Positions 13,101-25,800 of a DNA stretch of 64,000 nucleotides are shown piece by piece (within the stretch, counting starts at the first letter, position 1; each line of letters starts with the position of its first letter). The notes beneath the pieces are model-generated. The model did no database searches. It saw nothing but the letters and a program-made list of their open reading frames with translations, and had not been told where the DNA came from. The translations under genes and the position numbers were made by a program. Source of the DNA: Thysanoteuthis rhombus (taxonomy: Eukaryota; Mollusca; Cephalopoda; Oegopsida; Thysanoteuthidae); contig OY735207.1 of the NCBI GenBank assembly GCA_963457665.1, positions 44,143,179 through 44,207,178 on the forward strand. Reading direction: 5' to 3'.

Positions 13101-16100
13101 TCGAGTGGAAATGGTTACATTATCCCACAGCAAGTCATGCATTCAGGCCCTGTAGTGCATTGCAGCTGTCGTACCACTCAGAACTGAAGCCATGGTCCTC
13201 TTCAACTATGAAAGATGAACACCATCACAGTTATCACCACGTGGGTAGTGGAGATTTTGCAAGACTGATATTATTTCATTTATTTTTTTTTTTAAAGAAG
13301 AGTTTTTATTGCTCTAAGAAGAAAAAAAAACAAACAAAAACCTGACATGAACTTACTTTTCCATAGGTGTGAGTCCTCCGTCTGACTGCATAAACAATGT
13401 ACGCACACCCTGTAAACATACAACACGTATTAGTCATCTCCAATTCATACTTCATAACAAATGTAAAAAAAAATGTAGTATTGATTTTATCTGATAACTT
13501 TCTTTTCTTTGGTTGCATCTATTTCTATCATCCAATCCATATTTTCACAAAAACTTCATACAAAAATGCCATACGCATCATCAATTGCTGGCAAGATTAG
13601 ATTCCAAAAATATCTCTATAAAATTATTCATCCTTCATCAAATCAGTTTCTCAGCTTACATGCAAATCATCCCGAGCCATTTGATTCTGTTGCTGGCCAT
13701 ATCTTACCAGTTCCTTCCATTTCTTCTAATCATTCGATTCCATATCATCTACTTGGCAAAAATATTTCTATATTCAAAAGCTTACAAGTCAGTCTATGCT
13801 TTCTATGTGCATACTTATCATACGTACGATTAGGTAGAGATTCTTCATTAGTATTTGGTTGATTAAGACACATACAAGGAGTTTTATTCAAAAATATTTA
13901 TTTATTTTCCTACTGCTATACAAGTGAAAATAGGTCCACGGGTAGTGTATGCAAGAACTGTCCAAAAGGTTTTGGTTGAGCATTTTCAGATACTTCCACT
14001 ATAGACCTTAACGGTTAGGACGAAAAAAAAAAAACGATCACATAAATGCCATAATAGTGACATTAAAGATAAACAAAAAAAACTAATATCTATAATCAGT
14101 TTCTGTGTCCAACAAAAAGCCCAAAGGACGCAATCAAAAACATTTGTCGTATACTAACCACTCAACTACTTATATGCACTTGTATGGAAAGAGTAGAAGT
14201 TGAATGAACTATTCAAAAAACATTCCTTGTCAGTTGCCTTCAATAAATCATATCATCAATTAAGTTGATTAAGTGACATTTTTGCACAATGTTAGGAAAA
14301 TCTTAGAAGTGTCTTTGAAGTATACATAACTCTGTATTGCTTGTGCATACATACTCTTCGAGAATTGTTTATGGAAAAGTGATAATTTACTTTATTGTGG
14401 TGAAAATCATGGCTAAACATAAAATGCACATTCAACATTGTTCTCTCTTCATGTTTAATCTGAGAGAAAGTACGGGAGAACAGATATTCATTCACCTCCC
14501 AATGTGGGCAGAATGAGACTTAAAGTCAATTTCAAAGTGGGCTCTTCATATGTATGTGTGGGTAGTGTCAAAAATTGTCTAGTTCTCTTGGATATCTCAG
14601 GAATCAGGGATTGACCCCCGACTAAAACCTCTTTGAGTGCAATGGGAAAGTGCAACCTGGAGAACGGCTCCCTGAAACTAAACCGGGCTTCTCTTACTTT
14701 GGATACAAAAGACAAAAAAGCGCTTTGTACAGCAGAAACTAGTCAATGAATCACTGAGGTTTATGGTAATGATGCCATAGATGCAAGCATTTGTTAAGAA
14801 AAGTTTAGATAGAAGGGACTTGAACCCAACAACAAAGAAATCTCTAGAAGAGACCTAAGAACTTGAAAAGTGATGAATAGGAGGAACTTTTGAAGGAAAA
14901 TGCAGCACAAACATCATGTGGGCTCGCAGAAGAATTAGAGATAAACCAGACAACTTGTTTGAATGATGAATTTCTGAGCAAGGAAGTCAACCAGTGATTT
15001 TGCTGTAGGCCAACACCTGTCTTAATGTTGCAAATGTGATGCAGCTATGATCATAGAGTTTGGACAGGAAGTTCTACCTCATTTGGCATATTCCCCAGAC
15101 CCGTCAACTTCAGACAATCATTTAGTTTTCTCCAAGTAATAATCCTTGTTTGATCAGTCATTCAGAATAAGTTCAAAATATCAAAAGATTCCTTGAAGAA
15201 TAAAGTGAATCAAAATCAGAACCATTCTTCTATGATGGAATACACAATTTAACTGGAATGTGATATAAGGTCATAGTAAGCCAAGGAAAATACTTTGATG
15301 ACTGAATAATGATGCTTTGAATTTAAATGAATGAAAGATTTTGTCAAAACATGTTGGAAATCTTTGCATCAACCTTATAATATCCATCAGAAAAGGTGTG
15401 AAAAATGATGACTTGACCTCGAGTTGATTTTTGAAACCAGCAGCAAAACCAGAAACATATTTCCGGACACATGGAGTGAGATAAGCATCTGCACAGGCTG
15501 GAAATCAAAGAAATACAATAATTACTTTATACATAGGATTATTGTAGTTTGGGATTACTTTCTTTTTCTGATAGGTAGATAACATGCATTTCAAAACAAG
15601 ACAGGCAATTGCTACCTTTTCCAGGTTAAATTCAAAACATAGTTGACAAACTTTTTTTTTTCAGTAGTAAAACTACCATCTCAATAATGACTAGTTTGCT
15701 GTTTTAACTTGTTCCATGATTGACTTATACAACTTTAATCCTCAATATTATTCCTAATTTATATCCTTGGTAGTTAGATTTGATAAAATACAATTTTTAA
15801 ATGGTCATGTTTTTTACTTCCATTTGGAAATGAAAGTTTTTACAAATAAATTCATAGATAAGTTTTAAAAAAGTGATAAAACTGTTAAAAGAAAATTTCA
15901 TAATTTGTGGAGAAAAAATGCAATTTTGAGGTCCCGAGACAAACATAGTGCAACGAATCTAATGTTGAAAATTTTTTCAATTCAACTCAGAAAAGGTAAC
16001 AATCTGCTGTGTTGCCATTTGTGATCTTGCTGAATGTAGGTATCTTGTAAGTTTCAATTAAAGAAATAAATTGTAAACTGCAGTGTAACATACATCTTGG

Positions 16101-16831
16101 TTAAAAGTAAGACCTAATGTAATCCTCATTCATAGAGTTGCCCAAATCAACACATTTCACAAACAAAGAATTGGAGGTTTATATGAACTTTTCTTAAGAT
16201 CATGTTTTATTCTTTTTTATCTTACATACAATTATGTATGTATGTATATATATATCAATTAGATATTCTGTTGTAAACATTAGTTGATTTGAATGAAAAT
16301 AAAACCGTTTTCGACATGCAACAAAGACTTTCTATTTTCATCAATTTTTTTTTTTTTTTTTTTAACAAGAAATCCCTGTCACAAGAGTTATGAAAAAAAA
16401 ATGACTGGAAACAGGTTAACAGAGTGATTCAGTCTCGCCATCATCATCATTGAATGATTCTAGTCTGTCCTAACAGAACCTCTGTTCAATTTACAGATGT
16501 TAATGGTCAGATACTAAGTATTTCATTTACTAAATTCATAAAAAGAATGTGGTATATTTGGGAGAAAACTTAAATTTAAAAAAAAATTAAATTTTGAAAC
16601 TAATATTTTTGATACTTTTTCTAGGTATAGGCCAAGATAGTATACCAACATTTGTAATAATTTACATAAGTTGCAGCTTTTTGATGAATATTTTTCTTGT
16701 TATATACATACTCTTGGACATCTAGTCTAATCTGGTGTTATAAACTAATCCTGTTATAGCATGGTATAACTTGATTACCTCTGACTCACTTTTTTGATTA
16801 CCCTTGTCATGACCACCTTGCAATATTGGTT

Positions 16832-16864
<33 letters not shown>

Positions 16865-19800
16865 ACACCTCTGTCAATTAAGTTGAAAGAGGGATATATT
16901 TTTGGTGGCATCTGTTCCTTTCTTCATCTGTTAGTCTGACAACATGATAAATCTCCGAAAGAGCAAAATGGATTTCAATTGAATTTTGTTGAAAAGGAGG
17001 GCAACAGGGTAAGAAAGTAATGGTAAAATTTTGGAGTGTATCCAGGAATCTTCATTATGCAGTATTCCCTTTCCACATCATGTAATGTATTATAGCTTTT
17101 TACATTGTATAATGTAATATACCCTTTTAACATTATGTAATGAAATACAATATTACCTTCTTCACATTATGTAATACAATATTCCCTATTGAAATTATGT
17201 AATGTAAGATTTCTTTTTGCTAAAATGATACATAATGTTATTACGTAAAACAATAATCCTTTCAATATTATATGACATAGTATTCTTTTTTTTACATTAC
17301 GTGATTCAGTATTCCCCTTTTATTCTTATGTCATCTAATATTATTATACATTATATAATGCTATATTCCCATTTTATATTATGTAATGTAATATTCCATT
17401 TTAACATTATGTAATGCAAGATTCCCTTTATCATTATGCAATGCAATATATCCATACATTTCCAATATATAATACAATGTTACCCTCTAACACCATATAA
17501 TACACTATTCCCATGTAACATTACTTAATGTAATATTTCCTTTTTGCATCAGCTAAAACAATATTCCCATTTTTACATTACATAATGCAATATTCCTTCC
17601 TAACATTAATACAATATTACCATTTTACATGATGTAATGCAATATCCCATTTTAAGGTTATGTAATGTGACATTCACCTCCAACATTATGTGATGCAATC
17701 TTGCCTTTTGACATCATGTAATGTAACATTCACATTTAACATTATGTTATGCAATATTCCCTTTTGACATTATGTCATGCAATAATCCCATTTAATAATG
17801 CAATATTTCCTCATTATATTATATGATATAGTATTCCTTTTGCACAATGTGATACAATATCCCCATTCAACATCATGTAATGCAATAATCCCTTCCGACA
17901 TTATGTTGCGCAATATTCCCTTTTGACATTACGTAATGTTATATCCCCTTTTGACAGTATGTAATGTTATATCCCCTTTTGACATTATGTAATGTTATAT
18001 CCCCTTTTGTCATTACGTAATGTTATATCCCCTTTTGTCATTACGTAATGTTATATCCCCTTCTCTATCACATTGAATTTAAAACACAATGCTATTCTAT
18101 CAATGACTGTTTGGATTACTGTCCAGTCAATGACAACAGCAGATTGACAAGATGAGACTAAATACTATTTCTTCTCAACATAATTAACAGCTGTTATGAA
18201 ATGTACATTCATAATTAGACTACAGTTTTTGTTGTACTATTAGAATCCATCCACCAAAACTATCAACATAGATATCTTCAGTTTTCAAGTTGGTCTGGCT
18301 GGCTATGTCTGTGAGCATATATCGCATATACAGGCTGCACCATTGGAGCTAGAGGGCTGAAAATTCTAACATTTACCCCTTGTTATATCAAGAAATTTTT
18401 GTTTTTGTTTTTGGAAAATCCCCAGTGGGGTTGCAATTGACTATGTAAGTTTATACTAAATTGATTTTTTTTTTTTCCCCAGTAGGATTTATATTTGTTT
18501 TTTGAAAATTTGGATTTTTTTTTTGAGATCATGGCCTAGTCAATAGAGAGAACAAAAAAACTGGAGGGACCAGAATTTATTGTTGACATTCCTTAAATGG
18601 TTTTGCATTGACCCCTGACTTGGTTACAGGTCTTTTGCATTGACCCCTGGCTTGGTCACAGGTCTTTTGCATTGACCCCTGGCTTGGTCACAGGTGGGTA
18701 CTTAACTGCTAAAATTATTTTTCTGAGCACCAGTTTCCATTTGGTATTCAAATCTACGCACAGTCCCTTCTAGAATACAGTTAAATAAAAGAAATAGAAC
18801 AATGCCAGAGTTTGGAAATATATGAAATAATGAATAAACTTCATCTCAGGACTTCAGAAAATGACCTCATAAGTATTGTGAATTTTCTACAATGATCACT
18901 TATTAAATGAATCATTTACTGGAGAATACAATAATGAAAACAATAGAAACAGAAAATGATCAAGATTTTACCTGTGTATCCTCTTGGGACAATCTTGACC
19001 ATTGGAATCACCAGAGCCGACAGAGATATGTGAGTGAAGCCCATTTCTTCAGCCAATTGCTGTACATGTTTTTCATGTTCAGGGTAGCTACAATTAAAAA
19101 GGTTGTGTATACTCCAGGTCCTGCTATCCAAAAGTAGAATGTTGCTCTTGCAAATCAGAATGGTGTGAAGCAAAGAAATAATTACCATTAATTTAAATGC
19201 ATAAAATTTTTCACAGACCCCCGAAATGGTGATGATATGTTATGTCAAGTTGTCAGAGGATGAGCTAGATGAGGGTACAGGAGACTGGTGTGTAGCAGGT
19301 GATAATTGAAGCTAAAAGTTTGTTCTACCTTATGATTGTATCGTGCCCCCTATTCTTTTAGTTAAGAATTGAATACGGAACCCTTCTTTTAGCTAGATAT
19401 TGAAAACGTCACTTCTTATGATAACCCCTATAAAAGCCCTGAACACATATGGTCAAACGCTCATTGGCGCTGACACCCCTATCTGGTTATGCTTTTGGCC
19501 CGGGCACTTGTTGCCAGTAACTCTTTCTCTCACTTTCCTTCTCCCTAAGATTGGTATCATTTTGCTGACCTCTCGATCGATCTGAACCTAGCCATTTTTC
19601 CACTGTGACCAATCTGTGTACTAACTTTACCCATTTCAATTAACCAATGTTAAGGCATATCAAATATGCACAGCTACTCAACCGTGTCCTCACCAGGTGC
19701 TCTGAACATATATACACCTCTAACTCTAATGAATGAAAGTTTTTTTACTATCCGATAGTCATGATGATCTCTCCTAATTCTCCTTACATAGGGGAGCACG

Positions 19801-22780
19801 CATGGATTATACTCCATGTGTTCTGTCTTTCATGGTCTGTCCATCGAGCGTCTACTAGTGTTACAGAATAGTCTCCAAGTTGAACACACAACTTGGCAGT
19901 TTGGCACAGATACTGAACCCAGTCTCCATGACCATTCCTTGGTACGCGCCAAGCCTTATGGATTCAGAAGCAGTTCAGACATCTCTGCTCCAATTCCAAT
20001 GCCTGTACTATCAATGACAACAAAACTCCCACCTTTTGTTATCTCTTCTCTTTATGCGATCGATCGTATTAATTTTATTATATGTATTTTCATTCGTTTT
20101 ATTTGTCATTGATGTTTCTGTATTAAATGTACATTTTATATGTCCATCCAAAAACTTGTAAGCGTCTTTTTACTTTGTTTCATCTCCGTATCTACATTCA
20201 TACTTGGTGCGTATTCTCTTCATGTATCTCCTTTCCTTCATAAACTTTTCCACTGACGTCCATATGAGCCCACAATTCCAGTAGGCGCCCATCTTCAACC
20301 CAAACTTTCCAGAACCTAATTCCTACACACCATTTATCTTCAACTTGAATATCTCTTATAGTTACATTTTGTTTGGTAAAAAGAAAGTAAGTTTTATAGT
20401 TCAATGCATTTAACAAATATTGTTTGATAAATCCAAAGAGAGTTTGGAGGCCCTTCATTCTATTTTTGACGTTATTCACATAAATGACTAATGTTATCTA
20501 TGTACAATGACACCATACTTTTTTACGAGTTCAGTCTGGATCTTGCAATGCTCATGTTCCTCAAAAATCTCCAGCTTCCCTGACAGAGTAGATGTAGGTG
20601 TAGGTGTACCATATTCAGAAACCACAACAGAAATGCATGCGAAAGAAGCACAATGAAGTAAACACAGAATGAAAAATATATTGACAAAAATATTCAAGGA
20701 GACTTTGCCTTAACCATGCACAAACATGGCAGAATTCCTTCAAAACGTATTTCATTCATCTTGGCATGTGCGTGATTGTTTCTTGCATTTAATGAACTTC
20801 TTTGGTAAACAAGAAAGTTTGTTATGGTGTTTACCACATTTATATGATTACGTGTTTGCCACATTCATCAAACTTCGTTTGGTAAATAGGAAGAAAGATA
20901 GTTATAGTTCATGTATTTGCTGTCTTTGTAGAACTCTGTGTGATAAATCTGGTCATTTTGGATGAAACCAGCAGTTCATTATATCAGGGTTTTTTAAAGT
21001 AAGGGTTTACCATATATATATATATATATATACACAACTTTTTGAGTAAAACCAGAAAAAAACATTAGAATAACCAGAGTAATCAAGTGATCAGTAAGAA
21101 AAGAAAGTTTTCTGGAAAATTAAAAAAAAGAAAAAAAAAAAGAAACTAGAAATCAATAACAGATACTCAAAAAAATTAGACTTGACTTCTGTAGGAGTTT
21201 AAAAATGCCCAGGGAAGATACTTCATGGATTGGCCATTGTGATAAAAACAAAAATGATACGAAGAATGGGTTCAAGAGTCTGAAGATCTCTTGAAATGAT
21301 GAAAACTCAAAATTAGAGAAGATTATCTTGAGCACCTGAAAAAAAGCCATAAAATAGATCACCAAAACATTGTGGCAATAACAAAACAAATGATTTCAAT
21401 TGTCTGAACAACTGTTTGAATGGTTATAACTCTTCTCAGAATTAAGAACAAAAAACAAGAAGAGGAAAACAAATATTCAAATGCTGACTAATATTCCTTT
21501 CCGTAAGTTCATATGGAATTGATTTTACTAGCTTCTCAATTTTCTTAAGGTTTTACAATAAAGAGCTGAATAAACTTTGAAGACACTTTTTGAATTTCCA
21601 TAACATTATGCCAAAGAAGGCACTGGAAACTTCAATCTGATATCATACTATGTATTTCATTTAACAACAAATACAGTGGCTTAATACAGATGAGAAAGAA
21701 TGAAAGGTGTTACTGAATACTCACGTGTATGAATGCATCAGAACAACTGCAAGACTACGAATGCCACGATCGTAAACACCTTGAAGGTCACGTCGTAACT
21801 GCTGTAGATTTACTGGCTGGAGTCTATGCAGCTGGGAAGAAGAGATCAATTTGATCATTGAAAATTCTTACATAGTTTTATTCCCTAAAGGCTCAATACA
21901 ACTGGAACTTGAACTATTATTACTTTTTGACTAGTATTTCTTTTATCTTAATTTTACTTAAAGCATAAGTTCATGGTAAACAGCATGGATCAAATATAAA
22001 GAATAAGCTCTAGGCAAGACTGGAACTTCCATCCCTTTATCTCAGGATTTGAGGTTTTACTTCAGCCTGCCTTTGTATGGCAACCGCTCTAGAGCTGTTA
22101 TGGTTGACAGAAGATCAAATCTAATCCTCAAACTTATCTTTTATTACTTGTTTATGTCCAAACAATAACAAATATGGTGCAAAGTAATGGGAGGAAAAAT
22201 AAAGGATAAGTTCAAGACCTAGATTGGATCAAGTCAAAGCGGGAATCAACCCAGACTCATGGGATAAAGAGCAACAATAATTAGATGAAGTAAAACTAGT
22301 AATAAAATAATAGTAATGAATCCATTGTTCTGTATATAAAAAAAAAAACAGAGAAGGCTATTTCTTCTGTAAAAACATGTAAACATAAATGCTTTGTTAT
22401 TTACTAAACTCAAGTTGGTACAGCACAAGGCCAAGTAGAAGGAAGATCTTGTAACAACAGTCTTCCAAGTAGAGGTATTCCACCTATCTAGAAAATCCTG
22501 GCTTTTTAACTGGGCTTGAATGCCAACCATTAACACTGGTGGAAAATGAATAACTACTACCTAATACCCATTTAAAATTATGGGATTATTTATACCTGGA
22601 TCAACACTTTTGCCTAGTATCCGTGCGCTTCACCTGAGATCAAAGAGTCACTCCCCAGCCTTCTGCCTAGAATCAGTGTTGTGTCTGCATTCTCTGCCTA
22701 GGATGGAAGAGTCACCTACAAGAACTTCTGTCAAGGATCACTGCAGTATATATGCACTCATTGAAAAGTATTAGATACAC

Positions 22781-22838
<58 letters not shown>

Positions 22839-25800
22839 AGATACAAATTTCACTTTATACAAGAATTTCAGCCAGAAGACAGGCTATATGAGAGCTGTAT
22901 AATAAGAAACTGTCAGATTTGAATGTGTGGTTGACAGAAGTGGTAAATTCATCATCAGTATTTAATCATCTGTCATTGGACATAGACCTTCCTCAGGAAT
23001 CGCCAGACCTCTCTATCATGGGCATTACGGAGCCAATACTTTCTGAACTTATCTAGTTCATCTCTTCATCTTGTATTCTGCTGGTCTCGGTTTTGCATGT
23101 GATCTTGGGGATCCATATTGCGAGTTATGATGTCTATTGGCTGTCTGCTATTCTTGCAACATGACCAGCCCATTGCCATTTGAGTTATTTAATGGATTCT
23201 AAGACGTCTTGGAATACTGTTTTTTCCCCTAATATATTGGGCTGTTTTATGATCTCTCAATGTGAATTTAATCGTGATTTTCTCATATGCACATTGCATG
23301 GTTCCCAATTTGAGGGTCAGTGTCTTGGTTAGGTTCCATGTTTCAGCTCCATAAATGACTATTGGGAGGATGCATTAGTTGTGTGCTCTTCTTTTTTGGA
23401 CTAATGGGATTTTCTTGTTCTTGAAGGTTGAGTTTGCTCTGCCAAAGGCTTGCCATCCTAGAGTGATTCTTTTGAGGATTTCATGGAGATTCATCGTCCT
23501 AGGTATACAATGTGGTTTATTTTCTTAGCGTTTTTAATCATTGTGGGTTTACTCTATTCCAAAAGATCAACTTGAATCATTGATAGCATTTTGGTGATAA
23601 AACAGCATCAATTTGAGGAAAGTGTAAGCCTTTCTCTTCTTTTCATTCAAAGATGCAAACAGTATTATTTCACAACTGCTTTTTCCAATGATAGAAGCCT
23701 TTGTAGACAAGTGAAATGGTCAGTTGTCAGTCAGTTACTACATGGGACAGCCTGCTCAAGATGTTAAGTATTGCCCAAAGTTCTGTGAGGAGTTATTGGT
23801 ATTGTTCCATGAATTCTTGAGACTGGTATCTTCATCTTTGTTGAACCAAAATGAGAACTGAAACAACAAAGATAAGGATACTGGTCTGAATACTTTATGG
23901 AACAATGTTGAACTACTATTGCTGAAATTAGCAGAATGACTTTCTGCATCTTGTACAAGTCTGATACGACAATATACAGCCATTTGATATCAAGAGAAAA
24001 ATAGCCCATGTATGGCAATGGGGCTCAAGTCCACTTCAAAGTACTCCCCTTGAGATGTCATTCACTTTATTCCGGCACCTCTTCCACTTCTCAAAACAGT
24101 CCTCATGCAAATGACTAATGTTATATACATACAGTTCTATAAAATATCAATTAAAATATATTTCAGACTGTACTTTTCCATGAGCTCTTGTCACACACAT
24201 GTTCCTCAATAATAACTTCCAGCTTCATCTCAAGAGACAATATAACCATCTTACACTTCCACTGAAGGAGTACACATAAGTGTACTGCATTTAGAAGCCA
24301 TGGCAGAAATGCACACAAAAAAAAAACAAAACACAACAACCAACATGGAAAGCACCAAACCAAAAAAATGGTGTCACCATCAACTGCCTCATCACATTCT
24401 TTTCAATACCATCCATGGTCTGAAATTTGGGTAAAGCCAGAAGATGCAGGGAGCCAAATCCAGACTGTAGGGGAGCTGGTTGATGTGATATTTCACTATA
24501 AAACCTAGTACAAGACAAGAAGAATGAATTCCTTGGTCATTGTGAATGTGATGGTCACATAGTACACAAGCTCACTCTATAGTGTTTTACTACTGACTGA
24601 GTAACCCCATGAGATAGTGTCAATCCATGCATACATAGATGGTTCCCTCTGGTTAGTTACAAAGCTGCATCAAGGTTGCACCACCAGTTCTCAAGATATT
24701 CAAAATGGCTGGATGCTTCGAGGACAGACCTCGTATTCGTTTCTAGTTTGTTTTACTCTCACTGATGTTCTGGTTTCAGTAGCTACTGTTTACACTGCAT
24801 ATGGTTGAATGATAAGCACTACTTGAATTTCAACTGAAATAGATTTTCCATCTATGCTTGGGCAAGTATTACTATGTAATAATTTTAATTAATTATCATA
24901 TTACATTACATACCTTTTCTCCAGTTGTTCCAGTGACTACTTGGCAACTCAAGTCCATTTGACATTTGTCTTGCTTCAATAGCAATCGCTCATCTACTTC
25001 TATGACTTCTTCGTAGAGAACTTCTGGTGTAACAATCTCCTAAGAAAAAGAATATTATTATGTAGAACTGAAGATGTACATATATTAGCCCTATTCGCAA
25101 AGGTGTATAGGAATTCTTTTTATAAGGAGAGCAAAAGGCTTGACTTGCTTGATACTTTCCATGGTTCTGCCCAAATTACTCTGATTTGTCTGAATTGAAC
25201 ATAGTTTGCCCAAATTCGTTGATACAATACCATTAAGAAACTTTGTTGAAAATACTTAAAAAATGCTTTTTAACAATATTTTTCATAATTTTCAAACAAA
25301 TTTTTAGTAAATTTTAATAACTTGACAAATTTTAAACAATGGAATGATGACATAATATAGAAAGACACCTGCAGAAGAGTGATGGTTTAGAGATTAATCA
25401 AGCTAGTGAGTTTTATGATCACTGGGTCCCCACTGTTGTGGCCTTGTATCAAACTACAATAAGCCAAGTATTTATCAACAATCCATCTATAAAATCAATG
25501 TGAAATTATATTATATCATTTGGGCAGCTGCTGTGGCATCATGGTTAGAAAGCTTGTTTGCCAACTATTGCTAGTGTATTTGCGAGTTCAATCTTTACTC
25601 CAAGCTCTTTTGGCATAATGCCAATCTAAGCCCAGAGGGCTCATATCTGACTTACCAGGTCAAATATTTTTGGCCGTGACTGATTTCCAATATACAGCAA
25701 GTCTTTGAATCCTTTTGTGATAAGCAAAGCCATTCTTTCCCCTTTCCTTTCCAGCAAAGCATTGGTGGCCACAGTAGTACCCATTCGAATCCAGTCGATA

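Noticed and set aside
13509..13862. Overlapping plus-strand frames of 106-117 codons
   Set aside because: Two frames overlap, neither shows a domain, and both lie in OPLAH intron 6 in antisense.
17058..18062. CRISPR-like array of 28-bp repeats
   Set aside because: Units are directly adjacent without unique spacers, diverge gradually and lie in an intron of an animal gene.
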